From Deltaproteobacteria bacterium (GTDB lineage Bacteria > Desulfobacterota > Syntrophia > Syntrophales > Smithellaceae), in contig JAAYDW010000077.1 in NCBI GenBank assembly GCA_012729055.1, positions 1 to 64,000 on the forward strand: a stretch of 64,000 nucleotides of DNA. The letters are read 5' to 3'. The notes beneath the pieces were generated by a model. The model was not told the origin of the DNA and ran no database searches. It worked only from the letters and a program-made list of their open reading frames with translations. Position numbers and translations under genes: made by a program. The first letter of the stretch is position 1. Each line of letters opens with the position of its first letter. Below, in pieces: positions 44,241-53,784 of the stretch.

Positions 44241-44269
44241 TTGACACGAAGGGCTGCTTTTCCTATACT
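44241..44269 (+). promoter_or_regulatory. near-consensus sigma-70 promoter of the trehalose operon
   Basis: TTGACA (44241-44246), 17-bp spacer, TATACT (44264-44269). Directly abuts the third 12-bp repeat. Confidence 0.85.
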
Positions 44270-44471
44270 TTTGGCGAACACAACACATCCTGACCAAGAG
44301 CGCGGGATTAAAAAAAGTCCGTCCGAAGTTGACTGTCGATTTTGTCCGGCATCCGCTTTCCTTCACGTCATCAGAGAGACAAATCCCGAAAACACCCTCG
44401 GACGGTAAATTGTTTCCCCGGCCGCCGCCGGCAGGCCGGAGGGGCAAAGACCACTTGGGGAGGCTATCGGC
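44270..44471 (+). other. 200-nt leader of the trehalose operon
   Basis: No gene. Inverted segments CCGTCCGA (44319-44326) and TCGGACGG (44398-44405) could pair at long range; a second GC stem is formed by CCCCGGCC (44416-44423) with GGCC...GGGG (44434-44444). No known riboswitch is recognised. Could regulate translation of the first gene. Confidence 0.45.
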
Positions 44472-45470
44472 ATGCGCGAGCAAGACCTTGTTCTGGGCAT
44501 CGATATCGGCGGGACCGGCACCGCGCTGGGATTCGTGGAGCGTTCGGGGGCTCTCACCCAGTATTGCGCCATTCCCACCCGCCCGGCCGATTCTGCCGAG
44601 GCTTTTGTCGTGGCGCTCCACCGGCGGATTGAAGCGCTGCGGGCGGAGATCCCCTTTCCCCACCGTCTGGCCGGGATCGGGATCGGCGCGCCCAACGCGC
44701 ATCCCGTCCGCGGGACGCTCGAAGAGCCGGTCAATCTCGACTGGGGCGCAACCGTCGATCTTACAGCGCTGGTCCGCAAATACTACGACCTGCCCGTCGA
44801 GCTTACCAACGACGCCAAAGCCGCCGCCGCAGGCGAGATGCTGTTCGGGGGCGCCCGCGGCATGAAGCATTTTATCGTCGTTACGCTGGGCACCGGCCTG
44901 GGCTGCGGCATTGTGGCGGATGGGCGGGTCTTGACCGGAGCCAGCGGTTTTGCCGGGGAACTCGGCCACATGACCGTCGATCCGAACGGCCGCGAATGCC
45001 GCTGCGGGAAACGGGGTTGTCTGGAAACCTACGTTTCCGCGACCGGCCTGGTCCGGACCGTCCTCGCGCTCCTGGCCAAGCGCTGCGACCCGAGCCCGCT
45101 GCGCCGCTGCGCCGCCGACGCCCTGACCGCGCATAAAGTCTTTGAGCTCGCCTCGGCCGGAGACGCCATTTCGCTTTGCGCCTTCGACCGGACGGCGAGA
45201 ATTCTGGGGATGAAGCTGGCCGACGCCGTCGCCTGCCTGAGCCCGGAAGCCGTTTTTCTTTCGGGAGGTCTGGCCGCAGCCGGAGACCTGATTGTTGCGC
45301 CGGCCGGGCGCTACATGAACGACTACCTCTTTCGCGCTTACCGGGGGACGGTGCGACTGCTGCCGTCCGCTCTGAAGCCCGGCGAGGGCGCCGTGCTGGG
45401 GGCGGCCGCGCTCGTTTGGCGCAGGCTGGCGGCGGAAGACGCGTTTGGACGCAAGGAAGGGGCGGCATGA
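44472..45470 (+). CDS. ROK-family sugar kinase (glucokinase-like)
   Basis: 332 residues. ROK fold: ATP site DIGGTGTALGFVE at 8, LTNDAKAAAAGE at about 112, HMTVDPNGRECRCGKRGCLE with the CxCGxxGCxE zinc motif at about 170. Predicted to phosphorylate glucose or a related hexose, which would feed trehalose synthesis downstream. No DNA-binding domain, so a kinase and not a repressor. GGGGAGG stands before the ATG. First gene of the operon. Confidence 0.88.
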   Translation: MREQDLVLGIDIGGTGTALGFVERSGALTQYCAIPTRPADSAEAFVVALHRRIEALRAEIPFPHRLAGIGIGAPNAHPVRGTLEEPVNLDWGATVDLTALVRKYYDLPVELTNDAKAAAAGEMLFGGARGMKHFIVVTLGTGLGCGIVADGRVLTGASGFAGELGHMTVDPNGRECRCGKRGCLETYVSATGLVRTVLALLAKRCDPSPLRRCAADALTAHKVFELASAGDAISLCAFDRTARILGMKLADAVACLSPEAVFLSGGLAAAGDLIVAPAGRYMNDYLFRAYRGTVRLLPSALKPGEGAVLGAAALVWRRLAAEDAFGRKEGAA

Positions 45471-47257
45471 AAAATTCACTGGATCTGGGACTCATCGGCA
45501 ACTGCCGCATCGGCGCGCTGATTGACGAGCGCGGCGAAATTGTCTGGAACTGTCTGCCCCGGTTTGACGGCGATCCGATGTTCTGTTCGCTTTTGCGCGA
45601 GCATCCGGACAGCGAGGGCGGAGGCTACTGCGTCGTGGAACTGTTCGATCAGGCGGAAGCGCAGCAATTCTATCTGCCCAACACGGCGGTTCTGGTCACC
45701 CGTCTCAAGGACAGTCACGGCGCGGCCATTGAGATCACGGATTTCACCCCCCGCTTTCACCAGTACGGCCGTACGTTCATGCCCGTGATGATTATTCGAC
45801 AGATCCGGCGGCTCGCCGGCAATCCGCGCATCTGCGTGCGCGTCCGGCCGCTTTGCGAATACGGGGCCCAGGCCTGCGCGGTGACGCACGGCAGCCACCA
45901 CATCCGGTATGTCGCCCCGTCCTGGGTCCTGCGGCTGACCACCGACATCTCCGTGACTGCCGTGCTTCAGGAGCTGCCTTTCTTTCTCGAAAGCACCGCC
46001 ACGCTGATTCTGGGGCCGGACGAAACCATTCCGGACGCCATCGGCGAGATCGCCCGCCGCTTTCTCAACGAAACCGTGGACAGCTGGCGCGACTGGGTGC
46101 GGGATTTGTCCATCCCGTTCGAGTGGCAGGAAGAAGTCATCCGCGCCGCCATTACGCTGAAGCTCAACACTTTCCAGGACACGGGCGCCATCATCGCGGC
46201 CATGACCACGTCCATCCCCGAGGCGCCCGGGTCCGGCCGCAACTGGGACTACCGCTACTGCTGGCTTCGGGATTCCTACTTCGTCGTGAACGCGCTCAAC
46301 CGCCTGAGCACGACCAACACGATGGAGCGGTATTTGAATTATCTCATCAACGTCGTCGCCGGCGCGCCCGACGGACGCGTCCAGCCCGTGTACGGCATCG
46401 ACGGACGGGCGCGCCTCGAAGAGTGCGAACTGTCCGCCCTGCCCGGCTACCAGGGCATGGGGCCCGTACGGATCGGCAATCAGGCCTGCGAGCAGATTCA
46501 GCACGACGTCTACGGCTCGGCCATTCTTGCCGTAGCGCACGTGTTTTTCGACCGCCGGCTCGCGCATCGGGGAGGCCAGGCCCTTTTCACGCGGCTGGAG
46601 CCGCTGGGGGAGGCGGCCATCTTAGTTCACGATCAGCCGGATTCCGGACCGTGGGAGACGCGCAACACCCTGCGCGTTCATACCTTTTCCGGCATCATGT
46701 GCTGGGCCGCCTGCGACCGTCTGGCCCGGATCGCCGACTACATCGGCCTTTCCGACCGGGCCGCCTACTGGCAGGGCAAGGCCCGCATTATCCACGAAAC
46801 CGTTTGTCGTCGGGCCTGGAACGAAAAGAAACAGACCTTTGTGGCTTCCTTCGAAGGCGACGCGCTCGACGCGAGCCTGCTTCTGATCCATGACATCGGA
46901 TTTCTGGCGGCCGACGATCCGCGCTTCGCAAAAACCGTCGCCGCCGTCGAGCGGGAGCTGCGCCACGGCAACTACATTTACCGCTATGTCGAGAAGGATG
47001 ATTTCGGCGTGCCGGAAAATGCGTTTGTGGTCTGCACCTTCTGGTACATTTACGCGCTGGCCGCTTTGGGCCGCGCCGATGAGGCGCGCGATCTTTTCGC
47101 CAATCTGCTGGCCCGGCGCAACCGTCACGGCCTTTTGGCCGAACATCTCGATCCCCGCACGGGCGTCCCGTGGGGGAATTTCGTTCAGACGTACAGCATG
47201 GTGGGGCTGATCAACGCCGCCATCCGTCTGAGCAAGCGCTGGGACAGCGCCTTTTAA
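45467..47257 (+). CDS. glycoside hydrolase family 15 protein (glucoamylase/trehalase-like)
   Basis: 596 residues, no signal peptide, so cytoplasmic. N-terminal GH15 beta-sandwich begins MKNSLDLGLIGNCRIGALID; (alpha/alpha)6 barrel marks: NWDYRYCWLRDSYFVVNALN (about 262), EHLDPRTGVPWGNFVQTYSMVGLINAA near the end. Start at 45467 overlaps the ROK stop (ATGA). In a trehalose operon it may act on trehalose or on alpha-glucans; the sequence does not decide. Confidence 0.88.
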   Translation: MKNSLDLGLIGNCRIGALIDERGEIVWNCLPRFDGDPMFCSLLREHPDSEGGGYCVVELFDQAEAQQFYLPNTAVLVTRLKDSHGAAIEITDFTPRFHQYGRTFMPVMIIRQIRRLAGNPRICVRVRPLCEYGAQACAVTHGSHHIRYVAPSWVLRLTTDISVTAVLQELPFFLESTATLILGPDETIPDAIGEIARRFLNETVDSWRDWVRDLSIPFEWQEEVIRAAITLKLNTFQDTGAIIAAMTTSIPEAPGSGRNWDYRYCWLRDSYFVVNALNRLSTTNTMERYLNYLINVVAGAPDGRVQPVYGIDGRARLEECELSALPGYQGMGPVRIGNQACEQIQHDVYGSAILAVAHVFFDRRLAHRGGQALFTRLEPLGEAAILVHDQPDSGPWETRNTLRVHTFSGIMCWAACDRLARIADYIGLSDRAAYWQGKARIIHETVCRRAWNEKKQTFVASFEGDALDASLLLIHDIGFLAADDPRFAKTVAAVERELRHGNYIYRYVEKDDFGVPENAFVVCTFWYIYALAALGRADEARDLFANLLARRNRHGLLAEHLDPRTGVPWGNFVQTYSMVGLINAAIRLSKRWDSAF

Positions 47258-47276
47258 AACGGAAAGGAGGGGGGTC

Positions 47277-49535
47277 ATGCTTTTTCCGGCCGGAGCCAAG
47301 ATACGATCCTCCCGCTCCCTGCGCCTGGCGCTCCGGTTCGTTCTGCCGCTCGTCGCGGCGCTGACGCTGCTCGCCTACCTGGTCGTTCCGCTGGTGGACA
47401 GGCTGAACCTGCGCTGGTCCGTGCGCGACATGGACATCCGTTCGCAGCTCATCGCCGACACCCTCCAGGAGCCGCTGGGCGAGCTGCTCGAACAGGGCCA
47501 CAAGATGAAGATCAACACGCTTCTGGCCCGGGCGACGCGAGATGAACGGCTTTTTGCGCTGGGCTACTGCGACGGCCGCGGGAGGCTTCTTTATTCGTCG
47601 CCGGTGTTTCCCGCCCAGCTGGGCTGCTCTCCGCCCAGGTCGTCGGACAGCGAGTCGCCGCTGGTCCAGCTGTCCCAGGGGCTGGTGCATGTCGCCGTCC
47701 GTCCCGTGATCGTCGCCGACGTTCCGAGAGGATCGCTCATTCTGGTGCACGACATGAGCTTCGTCCAGCACCGCAGCGCCGATACGCGCAAGTACATCGT
47801 GCTTTTGTTTGCCGTGCTGGGGCTGGTGATCTCGTTCATCACGGTGCTGGTGGCGCATTTGAGCTGGCGCGGCTGGATGAACGGCGTGCGCGCGCTGCTG
47901 CGGGGCGAGGGGCTGGTGCGGCCGTTTGCCAAGCCCGTCGATTCCGAACTGCAGCCGCTCGTGGGCGACCTGCGTTCGCTTCTGCGCTCCATCGACGCGG
48001 AAAAGCGCATGGCTGACGACACCACCGTCGCCTGGACGCCGGATGCTCTGCGGACGCTCTTGTACGAACAACTGGCGGGCGAGCAAATCATGGTGGTGTC
48101 GAACCGGGAACCCTACATTCACATGCAGGGAACCGACGGCATCAAGATTCTGCAGCCGGCCAGCGGTTTGGTTACGGCGGTGGAACCCGTCATGCGTGCC
48201 TGTTCGGGCATCTGGATCGCCCATGGCGGCGGCACGGCGGACCGCGAGGTGGTGGACAGGAAAGACCATGTCCGCGTGCCGCCGGATGCGCCGGACTACA
48301 CGCTGAGGCGGATCTGGCTCAGCCCCGAAGAGGAAAAGGGATACTATTACGGACTGGCCAATGAAGGGCTCTGGCCGCTTTGCCACATCGCCCACGTCCG
48401 CCCCGTTTTCCGGACGGAAGACTGGCGGCATTATGCGGCGGTCAATGCGCGTTTTGCCGACGCCGTGGTGAAGGAAGCCCAGCGGGATGATCCGGTGGTG
48501 CTGATCCAGGACTATCATTTCGCGCTGCTGCCGCTCATGCTGCGGAAGGTTCTGCCCCGGGCGACGATCATTACCTTCTGGCACATTCCCTGGCCCAATC
48601 CGGAATCCTTCGGCATCTGTCCCTGGCGCGATGAACTCTTGCGCGGCATGCTGGGCAGCACGATTCTCGGCTTCCACACGCCGTTTCACTGCAAGAATTT
48701 CCTGGAAACGGTGGACCGCTACCTGGAAACGCGCGTGGACCACGCTTCTTCCACCATTTTTCACGGCGGCACTCTGACGCTGGTGGAAGCTTATCCGATT
48801 TCCATTCAGTGGCCGCCGCCCTGGCAGGATTCCCAGCCGTCCATCGAAGAGTGCCGGGCCGACATCCGCCGGTCCCTCGACATCGCGCCGGACGGTTTCG
48901 TCGGTCTGGGCGTGGACCGGCTCGATTATACCAAGGGCATTCTGGAGCGGCTTCGGGCGGTCGAACAGCTGCTCGTGAGCCATCCGGAGCTGATCGGACG
49001 ATTTTCATTCATTCAGATCGCCGCGCCGTCGCGTTCGGTTCTGGAAGAGTATCATTCGTTCGAGTCGCGCGTGCGGGCGCTGGCCGCCGAGATCAACCTG
49101 CGCTTCGGCCGGGGGAATTACCAGCCCCTTCATCTGCGGGTGACGCACCACGAGCCCCGGGACGTCAACCGCTACTACCGGGCCGCGGACGTGTGCGTCG
49201 TCACGAGTCTGCACGACGGAATGAATCTGGTGGCCAAGGAGTTCATCGCCGCCCGCGACGATGAACGGGGCGTGCTGGTCCTGAGCCGCTTCACCGGCGC
49301 GGCGCACGAACTCTACGAAGCCCTGATCGTCAATCCCTATCACATCGAACAGACGGCAGACGCCCTGTACACGGCGCTCACCATGCCGGCGTTCGAGCAA
49401 CGCGAACGGATGCGCAGCATGCGGAACCTGGTGCGCAGTTTTAATGTTTACCGCTGGGCGGGGCGGATGCTGCTCGACGCCGCCCGGATCCGGCAGCGCG
49501 AAAAACTGACAGCGCGGATCGGGGTCCAGCCATGA
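47277..49535 (+). CDS. otsA: trehalose-6-phosphate synthase with N-terminal membrane sensor-like module
   Basis: 752 residues, about 280 longer than ordinary OtsA. N-part: helix 17-39, a roughly 130-residue extracytoplasmic domain, helix about 172-196, then a HAMP-like linker. GT20 catalytic domain from about 270: [42 protein letters not shown] and [12 protein letters not shown] all match the UDP-glucose/Glc6P sites. Makes trehalose-6-phosphate at the membrane, perhaps gated by an outside signal (inference). GGAGGGGG precedes the ATG. otsB overlaps its stop. Confidence 0.92.
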   Translation: MLFPAGAKIRSSRSLRLALRFVLPLVAALTLLAYLVVPLVDRLNLRWSVRDMDIRSQLIADTLQEPLGELLEQGHKMKINTLLARATRDERLFALGYCDGRGRLLYSSPVFPAQLGCSPPRSSDSESPLVQLSQGLVHVAVRPVIVADVPRGSLILVHDMSFVQHRSADTRKYIVLLFAVLGLVISFITVLVAHLSWRGWMNGVRALLRGEGLVRPFAKPVDSELQPLVGDLRSLLRSIDAEKRMADDTTVAWTPDALRTLLYEQLAGEQIMVVSNREPYIHMQGTDGIKILQPASGLVTAVEPVMRACSGIWIAHGGGTADREVVDRKDHVRVPPDAPDYTLRRIWLSPEEEKGYYYGLANEGLWPLCHIAHVRPVFRTEDWRHYAAVNARFADAVVKEAQRDDPVVLIQDYHFALLPLMLRKVLPRATIITFWHIPWPNPESFGICPWRDELLRGMLGSTILGFHTPFHCKNFLETVDRYLETRVDHASSTIFHGGTLTLVEAYPISIQWPPPWQDSQPSIEECRADIRRSLDIAPDGFVGLGVDRLDYTKGILERLRAVEQLLVSHPELIGRFSFIQIAAPSRSVLEEYHSFESRVRALAAEINLRFGRGNYQPLHLRVTHHEPRDVNRYYRAADVCVVTSLHDGMNLVAKEFIAARDDERGVLVLSRFTGAAHELYEALIVNPYHIEQTADALYTALTMPAFEQRERMRSMRNLVRSFNVYRWAGRMLLDAARIRQREKLTARIGVQP

Positions 49536-50311
49536 CGCATTTTCGGTCCGCGGCTTTCCTTTTCGGAAAATCCGCGCAGGCCCGGTTGGCGGATTTTGTC
49601 GATCCGGTCACGCTGTTTGCCTTCGACCTGGACGGGACGCTGGCGCCCATTGTCTCCGATCCCGCGCTCGTCCGCGTTCCGGATGCGGTGGAGCGCGCCC
49701 TGGCCGAGCTGGCCGGCCGGGCTCCCGTCGCGATCATCACCGGACGCTCCCGTTCGGACGCTCTGGCGCATCTCGAAAGCCCGCCGCGCTATGTGATCGG
49801 CAACCACGGCGCGGAGGGGCTGCCCGGCTGGGCCGAGCGCGAAAACGACTTTGTCCGGACGGCGCAGGGCTGGCAGCAGCAGCTCGACATCCTGCTTCCG
49901 CAGGAGGAACAAACGGGCATTGTGATCGAAAACAAGGGCCCGACGCTCTCGATTCATTACCGGCGCGCCGTGAACATCCCGGCGGCCCAGGGACTGGTTC
50001 TGCATGCCGTCCGGCGGCTTTTGCCGCCGCCTCGGCGCGTCAGCGGAAAATTCGTGGAAAATCTGCTGCCGGACGGCGCTCCGGACAAGGGGGTCGCGCT
50101 TGAGCTGCTGATGCGGCGGGAAAACCTGGCGAAAGCGTTTTTTGTCGGCGACGATGAAACGGATGAAGATATTTTCCGCCTTGGCCGCAAAAACATTTTT
50201 ACCGTCCGGGTGGGACAAAAGGAAACGAGCGGCGCGGGCTTTTATCTGCGGGGCCAGTATGAAATGGCCGGACTCCTGCGCCTGCTCAACCGCCTGCTGA
50301 AACGTTTCTAA
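49532..50311 (+). CDS. otsB: trehalose-6-phosphate phosphatase
   Basis: 259 residues, HAD superfamily. Nucleophile motif FAFDLDGTLAPI (about 30), IITGRSR (about 68), Lys region PDKGVAL, and FVGDDETDEDIF (about 205). Dephosphorylates trehalose-6-phosphate. ATG overlaps the otsA stop (ATGA), so translation is coupled. Completes the trehalose path; the GH15 gene is the only odd member of the operon. Confidence 0.95.
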   Translation: MTHFRSAAFLFGKSAQARLADFVDPVTLFAFDLDGTLAPIVSDPALVRVPDAVERALAELAGRAPVAIITGRSRSDALAHLESPPRYVIGNHGAEGLPGWAERENDFVRTAQGWQQQLDILLPQEEQTGIVIENKGPTLSIHYRRAVNIPAAQGLVLHAVRRLLPPPRRVSGKFVENLLPDGAPDKGVALELLMRRENLAKAFFVGDDETDEDIFRLGRKNIFTVRVGQKETSGAGFYLRGQYEMAGLLRLLNRLLKRF

Positions 50312-50315
50312 AGGG

Positions 50316-50345
50316 TTGACAGCCTCTCGGATTGGTTGCTATATA
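50316..50345 (+). promoter_or_regulatory. promoter of the universal stress gene
   Basis: TTGACA (50316-50321), 18-bp spacer, TATATA (50340-50345). Begins 4 bp after the otsB stop codon, so usp has its own start as well as possible read-through. Confidence 0.7.
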
Positions 50346-50372
50346 ACCGGCGCATGAGAAAGGAAGGTCCGG

Positions 50373-50783
50373 ATGAAAGAATTTCGAAATCTGCTCTACG
50401 CGATCAATCTGGACGACGAACGCCCGTCGTCGATGATATTTGCCCTGGAATGTGCGCGTCTGTTTAAGAGCCGGCTGCACGTGGTCTATGTGAACGATCC
50501 GCAGGCAGGATACCGCCATCCGACCGACCGGGAAGACGCCATCGCTCTCAAGGTCCGCCAGGCCGTCCCCGCGGCGCTGTTGGAGGATGTGGAGATCGTT
50601 TACGCCGCCGCCCGGGGAAACGCGGCGGAGGAAATCGTCAAGTATGCGGAGGCGCAGGACATCGATTTGCTGATCGTCGGGCATAAACACCGCAGCAAAC
50701 TCTATTCCTCCATGTTTGACAGCACCGACGTCAATATCATCGACACGGCGCTGAGGCCGGTTCTGGTCATTCCGGAAAAGTAG
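50373..50783 (+). CDS. universal stress protein (UspA family)
   Basis: 136 residues. RNLLYAINLDDERPSSMIFALECARLF at the start and the ATP-binding end DIDLLIVGHKHRSKLYSSMFDSTDVNIIDTALRPVLVI (the G-x2-G-x9-G signature is altered: GHKHRS). ATP-binding may be lost. Good ribosome site (GAAAGGAAGG). Forms part of the stress block. Confidence 0.88.
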   Translation: MKEFRNLLYAINLDDERPSSMIFALECARLFKSRLHVVYVNDPQAGYRHPTDREDAIALKVRQAVPAALLEDVEIVYAAARGNAAEEIVKYAEAQDIDLLIVGHKHRSKLYSSMFDSTDVNIIDTALRPVLVIPEK

Positions 50784-50844
50784 GCTATCCTTCGCGAATA
50801 ACGCGGCGCGCCGTCCGGACGACGGGCAAGCCGCAGGGGGCATT

Positions 50845-51900
50845 ATGGACATTTTGAACACCATCTATCTGGGAAACACGCTGCAAAGCTGGCTCGCGGC
50901 GGTTTTGATTCTGGCCGCCGTGTTTGCCGTTTTGAAAATCGTCCAGCGCGCCGCCATCTCCCGGCTGACGAAGCTGTCCGCCGCCACCGACAATCAAATC
51001 GACGATCTTCTGGTCACGATGCTGAGGCAGACGAAATTTTTCATCCTGCTTATCGCCTCCGCGTATGTGGCGTCTTACGCGGTTGTGCTGAGGCCGTCCG
51101 TCGCGGCGCTGTGGCAGAAGGCGGTGATTCTGGTCCTGATTGTTCAGGGCGGCCTCTGGGCCAGCGCCGGCGTCCGGTTCTGGCTTGGCCGGACGATCGC
51201 CAGGCGGATGGATCAGGACGCCTCCAGCGCCACCACGCTGTCGCTTTTGGGATTCGTGGCGCGCATGGTTCTCTGGATCATCGTGTTCCTGCTGATTCTG
51301 GACAATCTGGGCGTCAACATCACGGGGCTCGTGGCGGGGCTGGGCATCGGCGGCATCGCCGTGGCGCTGGCCGTGCAGAATATTCTGGGCGATCTGCTGG
51401 CGTCTTTGTCGATCGTGCTGGACAAACCTTTCGTCATCGGCGATTTTATCGTGGTGGATGCGCTTTCCGGGACGGTCGAGCACATCGGACTCAAGACCAC
51501 GCGCATTCGCAGCCTGAGCGGCGAGCAGCTCATTTTTTCCAACAACGATCTTTTGAAAAGCCGCATCCGCAACTACAAGCGCATGGAAGAGCGGCGCATC
51601 ATCTTCAGCTTCCGCGTCGTGTATTCGACGCCCCCGGAGAAGCTGGAGCGCATCAAGGCAATCGTGTGGGACATCATCGAAAAAACGCCGAAAGCGCGCC
51701 CCGACCGTGTCCATTTCAAGGAATTCGCCGATTCGTCTCTGAACTATGAAGTGGTTTATTTTGTAGCCCTGCCGGATTACAATGTCTATATGGATGTTCA
51801 GGAAGCGATCAATCTGGCCATCTACCGCCGCTTCCAGGAAGAAGGCATCGCGTTCGCGTATCCGACGCAGACGATTTTTCTTGAACGCACGACCGGTTAA
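50845..51900 (+). CDS. MscS-family mechanosensitive channel
   Basis: 351 residues. Four N-terminal helices (about 12-150); pore/lining segment LVAGLGIGGIAVALAVQNILGDLLASL (about 155-185) is the MscS TM3 signature; then the beta and C-terminal domains with DFIVV, HIGLKTTRIRSLSGEQLIFSNNDLL. Releases solutes on hypo-osmotic shock. Placed with trehalose genes, which fits osmotic control. ATG follows GGGGGC. Confidence 0.92.
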   Translation: MDILNTIYLGNTLQSWLAAVLILAAVFAVLKIVQRAAISRLTKLSAATDNQIDDLLVTMLRQTKFFILLIASAYVASYAVVLRPSVAALWQKAVILVLIVQGGLWASAGVRFWLGRTIARRMDQDASSATTLSLLGFVARMVLWIIVFLLILDNLGVNITGLVAGLGIGGIAVALAVQNILGDLLASLSIVLDKPFVIGDFIVVDALSGTVEHIGLKTTRIRSLSGEQLIFSNNDLLKSRIRNYKRMEERRIIFSFRVVYSTPPEKLERIKAIVWDIIEKTPKARPDRVHFKEFADSSLNYEVVYFVALPDYNVYMDVQEAINLAIYRRFQEEGIAFAYPTQTIFLERTTG

Positions 51901-52231
51901 TTTGCGGGCCGCCGCAGCGGGCAAGGCCCTTTTCCCCCCTTATTGAGTATGCTGCCTGTCGGAAAAGACGACGCAAGGTCTTTTTTTCGTCTGGATGGTT
52001 GTTGCACAAAGGATAGAGATGCTCCCGGCAGCAGACGCGGCAAGGGTACAAATTTTGCACTCCAGTGACTTTACGGCTCTGATCGGTTGATGCAGCGGCG
52101 GACGCCGATCGAGATCGACGGCAGAGAAATTGCGCTGAATTTTGATCCCCGCGCCGCCACAGCGCCAAAAGGGTGAAACCGCGGGTGTGCAGCATATGGT
52201 TCATTATCATTCGAAGGAGTGCAGCATTTCA
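51901..52231. other. 331-bp gap before the antiporter gene
   Basis: No supported gene. A 28-codon frame at 52090-52176 (MQRRTPIEIDG...) looks protein-like but has no ribosome site or known family. An AGACGA...TCGTCT stem with a T7 run lies at about 51966-51994 and could terminate transcription from mscS. Confidence 0.4.
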
Positions 52232-53656
52232 ATGATGAAAAAATTTTTCGGCATCTTTTTTTCGGCGGTTCTTCTTGTGCCGGGTGTTTCCGGCTTTTGT
52301 CCGGCGTCCGCGACGGTCGATATCGGAGTCGTCCTGCCCTTGTGGTCGGCTCTGCCCTTTGCGGGCATTTTGCTTTCCATTGCGCTGATGCCGCTTATTG
52401 TGCCGCGTTTCTGGCACCACCATTTTCCCAAGGTTTCCGCTTTCTGGGCCCTGGTCTTCGCCCTCCCGTTTTTGTATTTTTTCCGGGAAGTCGCCGTCCA
52501 TGAAATTCTGCATATCGTGATCATCGACTACATTCCCTTTATTCTGCTCCTCTGGGCTTTGTTTACGGTTTCAGGCGGCATTTACGTCCGCGGTTCTCTG
52601 AAAGGAACGCCCGCCGTCAATTCCGTCATTTTGCTCATCGGCACACTTTTGGCCTCCGTCATCGGGACCACCGGCGCCTCCATGCTGCTCATCCGCCCGA
52701 TCCTGCGCTCCAACGCCTGGCGCGTTCATAAGGTACACACCATCATTTTTTTTATTTTTCTGGTGAGCAACATCGGCGGGGCGCTCACGCCGCTGGGCGA
52801 TCCGCCCCTGTTTCTCGGCTTTCTGCACGGCGTTCCGTTTTTCTGGACGCTGCACATTCTGCCGGAAATGGCCTTTGCGAGCGTTATTCTCCTGGCGCTT
52901 TATTTTGTACTCGATACTTACTATTACAGAAAGGAAAGCAAAACCGCCATGCCGGACGATGCGCCGGAGCCGCTGCGCGTTGAAGGCAAGCGCAATTTCA
53001 TTTTCCTGGCCGGCATCATCGGCGCGGTGCTGATGAGCGGAACTATGAAAATGGGCGAAGTTTCCGTTTTCGGCATCCACCAGACGGTGGAAAATCTCGC
53101 CAAGGACGCGATTCTGATCGGTATGGGCATACTGTCGCTCGCGGCGACGAAACGCGAAGTCCGAGCGGGAAACGAGTTCACGTGGGCGCCGATTCTGGAA
53201 GTCGCTTATCTCTTTGCCGGCATCTTCATCACCATCATTCCCGCGCTCGCGATTCTCAAGGCGGGCGACAAAGGGGCGCTGGCCTGGCTGGTTCAATCCG
53301 TCAATACGCCGTCCCATTATTTTTGGGCGACGGGGGTGCTGTCGAGTTTTCTGGACAACGCGCCCACCTATCTCACCTTCTTCAACAGCGCGCTGGGCAA
53401 GTTTTATCCCGGGCTTCCCGAAGCCCAGGCGGTTGCCGGCCTCATCGTGGACAAAATTCCGTATCTCGCGGCCATATCCGCCGGAGCTGTTTTCATGGGC
53501 GCCAATACGTATATCGGCAACGCGCCCAATTTCATGGTGAAGTCGATCGCTGAGGAAGCGGGAGTGAAAATGCCGAGCTTTTTCGGCTACATGTTCAAAT
53601 ATTCGATCCCCGTTCTGGTGGTTCTGTTCCTTGTGATCACCCTCGTTTTCTTCTGA
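52232..53656 (+). CDS. NhaD/CitM-type sodium:proton antiporter-like permease
   Basis: 474 residues, 11-12 hydrophobic segments. Ion-transporter superfamily plan: FLVSNIGGALTPLGDPPLFLGFLHG (about 185) and the second re-entrant half SSFLDNAPTYLTFFNSALG with MGANTYIGNAPNFMVKSIAEEAG (about 370-450). Start at 52232 or 52235 (two ATG); GAAGGAG is 12 bp upstream. Expected to exchange Na+ for H+ and help salt tolerance next to the trehalose genes; an organic anion substrate is not excluded. Confidence 0.85.
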   Translation: MMKKFFGIFFSAVLLVPGVSGFCPASATVDIGVVLPLWSALPFAGILLSIALMPLIVPRFWHHHFPKVSAFWALVFALPFLYFFREVAVHEILHIVIIDYIPFILLLWALFTVSGGIYVRGSLKGTPAVNSVILLIGTLLASVIGTTGASMLLIRPILRSNAWRVHKVHTIIFFIFLVSNIGGALTPLGDPPLFLGFLHGVPFFWTLHILPEMAFASVILLALYFVLDTYYYRKESKTAMPDDAPEPLRVEGKRNFIFLAGIIGAVLMSGTMKMGEVSVFGIHQTVENLAKDAILIGMGILSLAATKREVRAGNEFTWAPILEVAYLFAGIFITIIPALAILKAGDKGALAWLVQSVNTPSHYFWATGVLSSFLDNAPTYLTFFNSALGKFYPGLPEAQAVAGLIVDKIPYLAAISAGAVFMGANTYIGNAPNFMVKSIAEEAGVKMPSFFGYMFKYSIPVLVVLFLVITLVFF

Positions 53657-53784
53657 GCAAATATCGCTTGAAGATCGGGGGGAAAGCGGATAAGGTGAAA
53701 CCGATTTTGCAGCCGGAGGCCGTCGCGATACTTACCGCGTCGCCCGCCTGAGCTGCGGAAGAAGAATATGGAGGAAAATCATTC

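Noticed and set aside
47211..48983. 590-codon minus-strand frame opposite the trehalose-6-phosphate synthase gene
   Set aside because: Low-complexity His/Arg/Gln-rich antisense frame; the plus strand has all GT20 motifs.
52090..52176. 28-residue frame MQRRTPIEIDG... before the antiporter
   Set aside because: No ribosome site and no known small protein family; too short to support.
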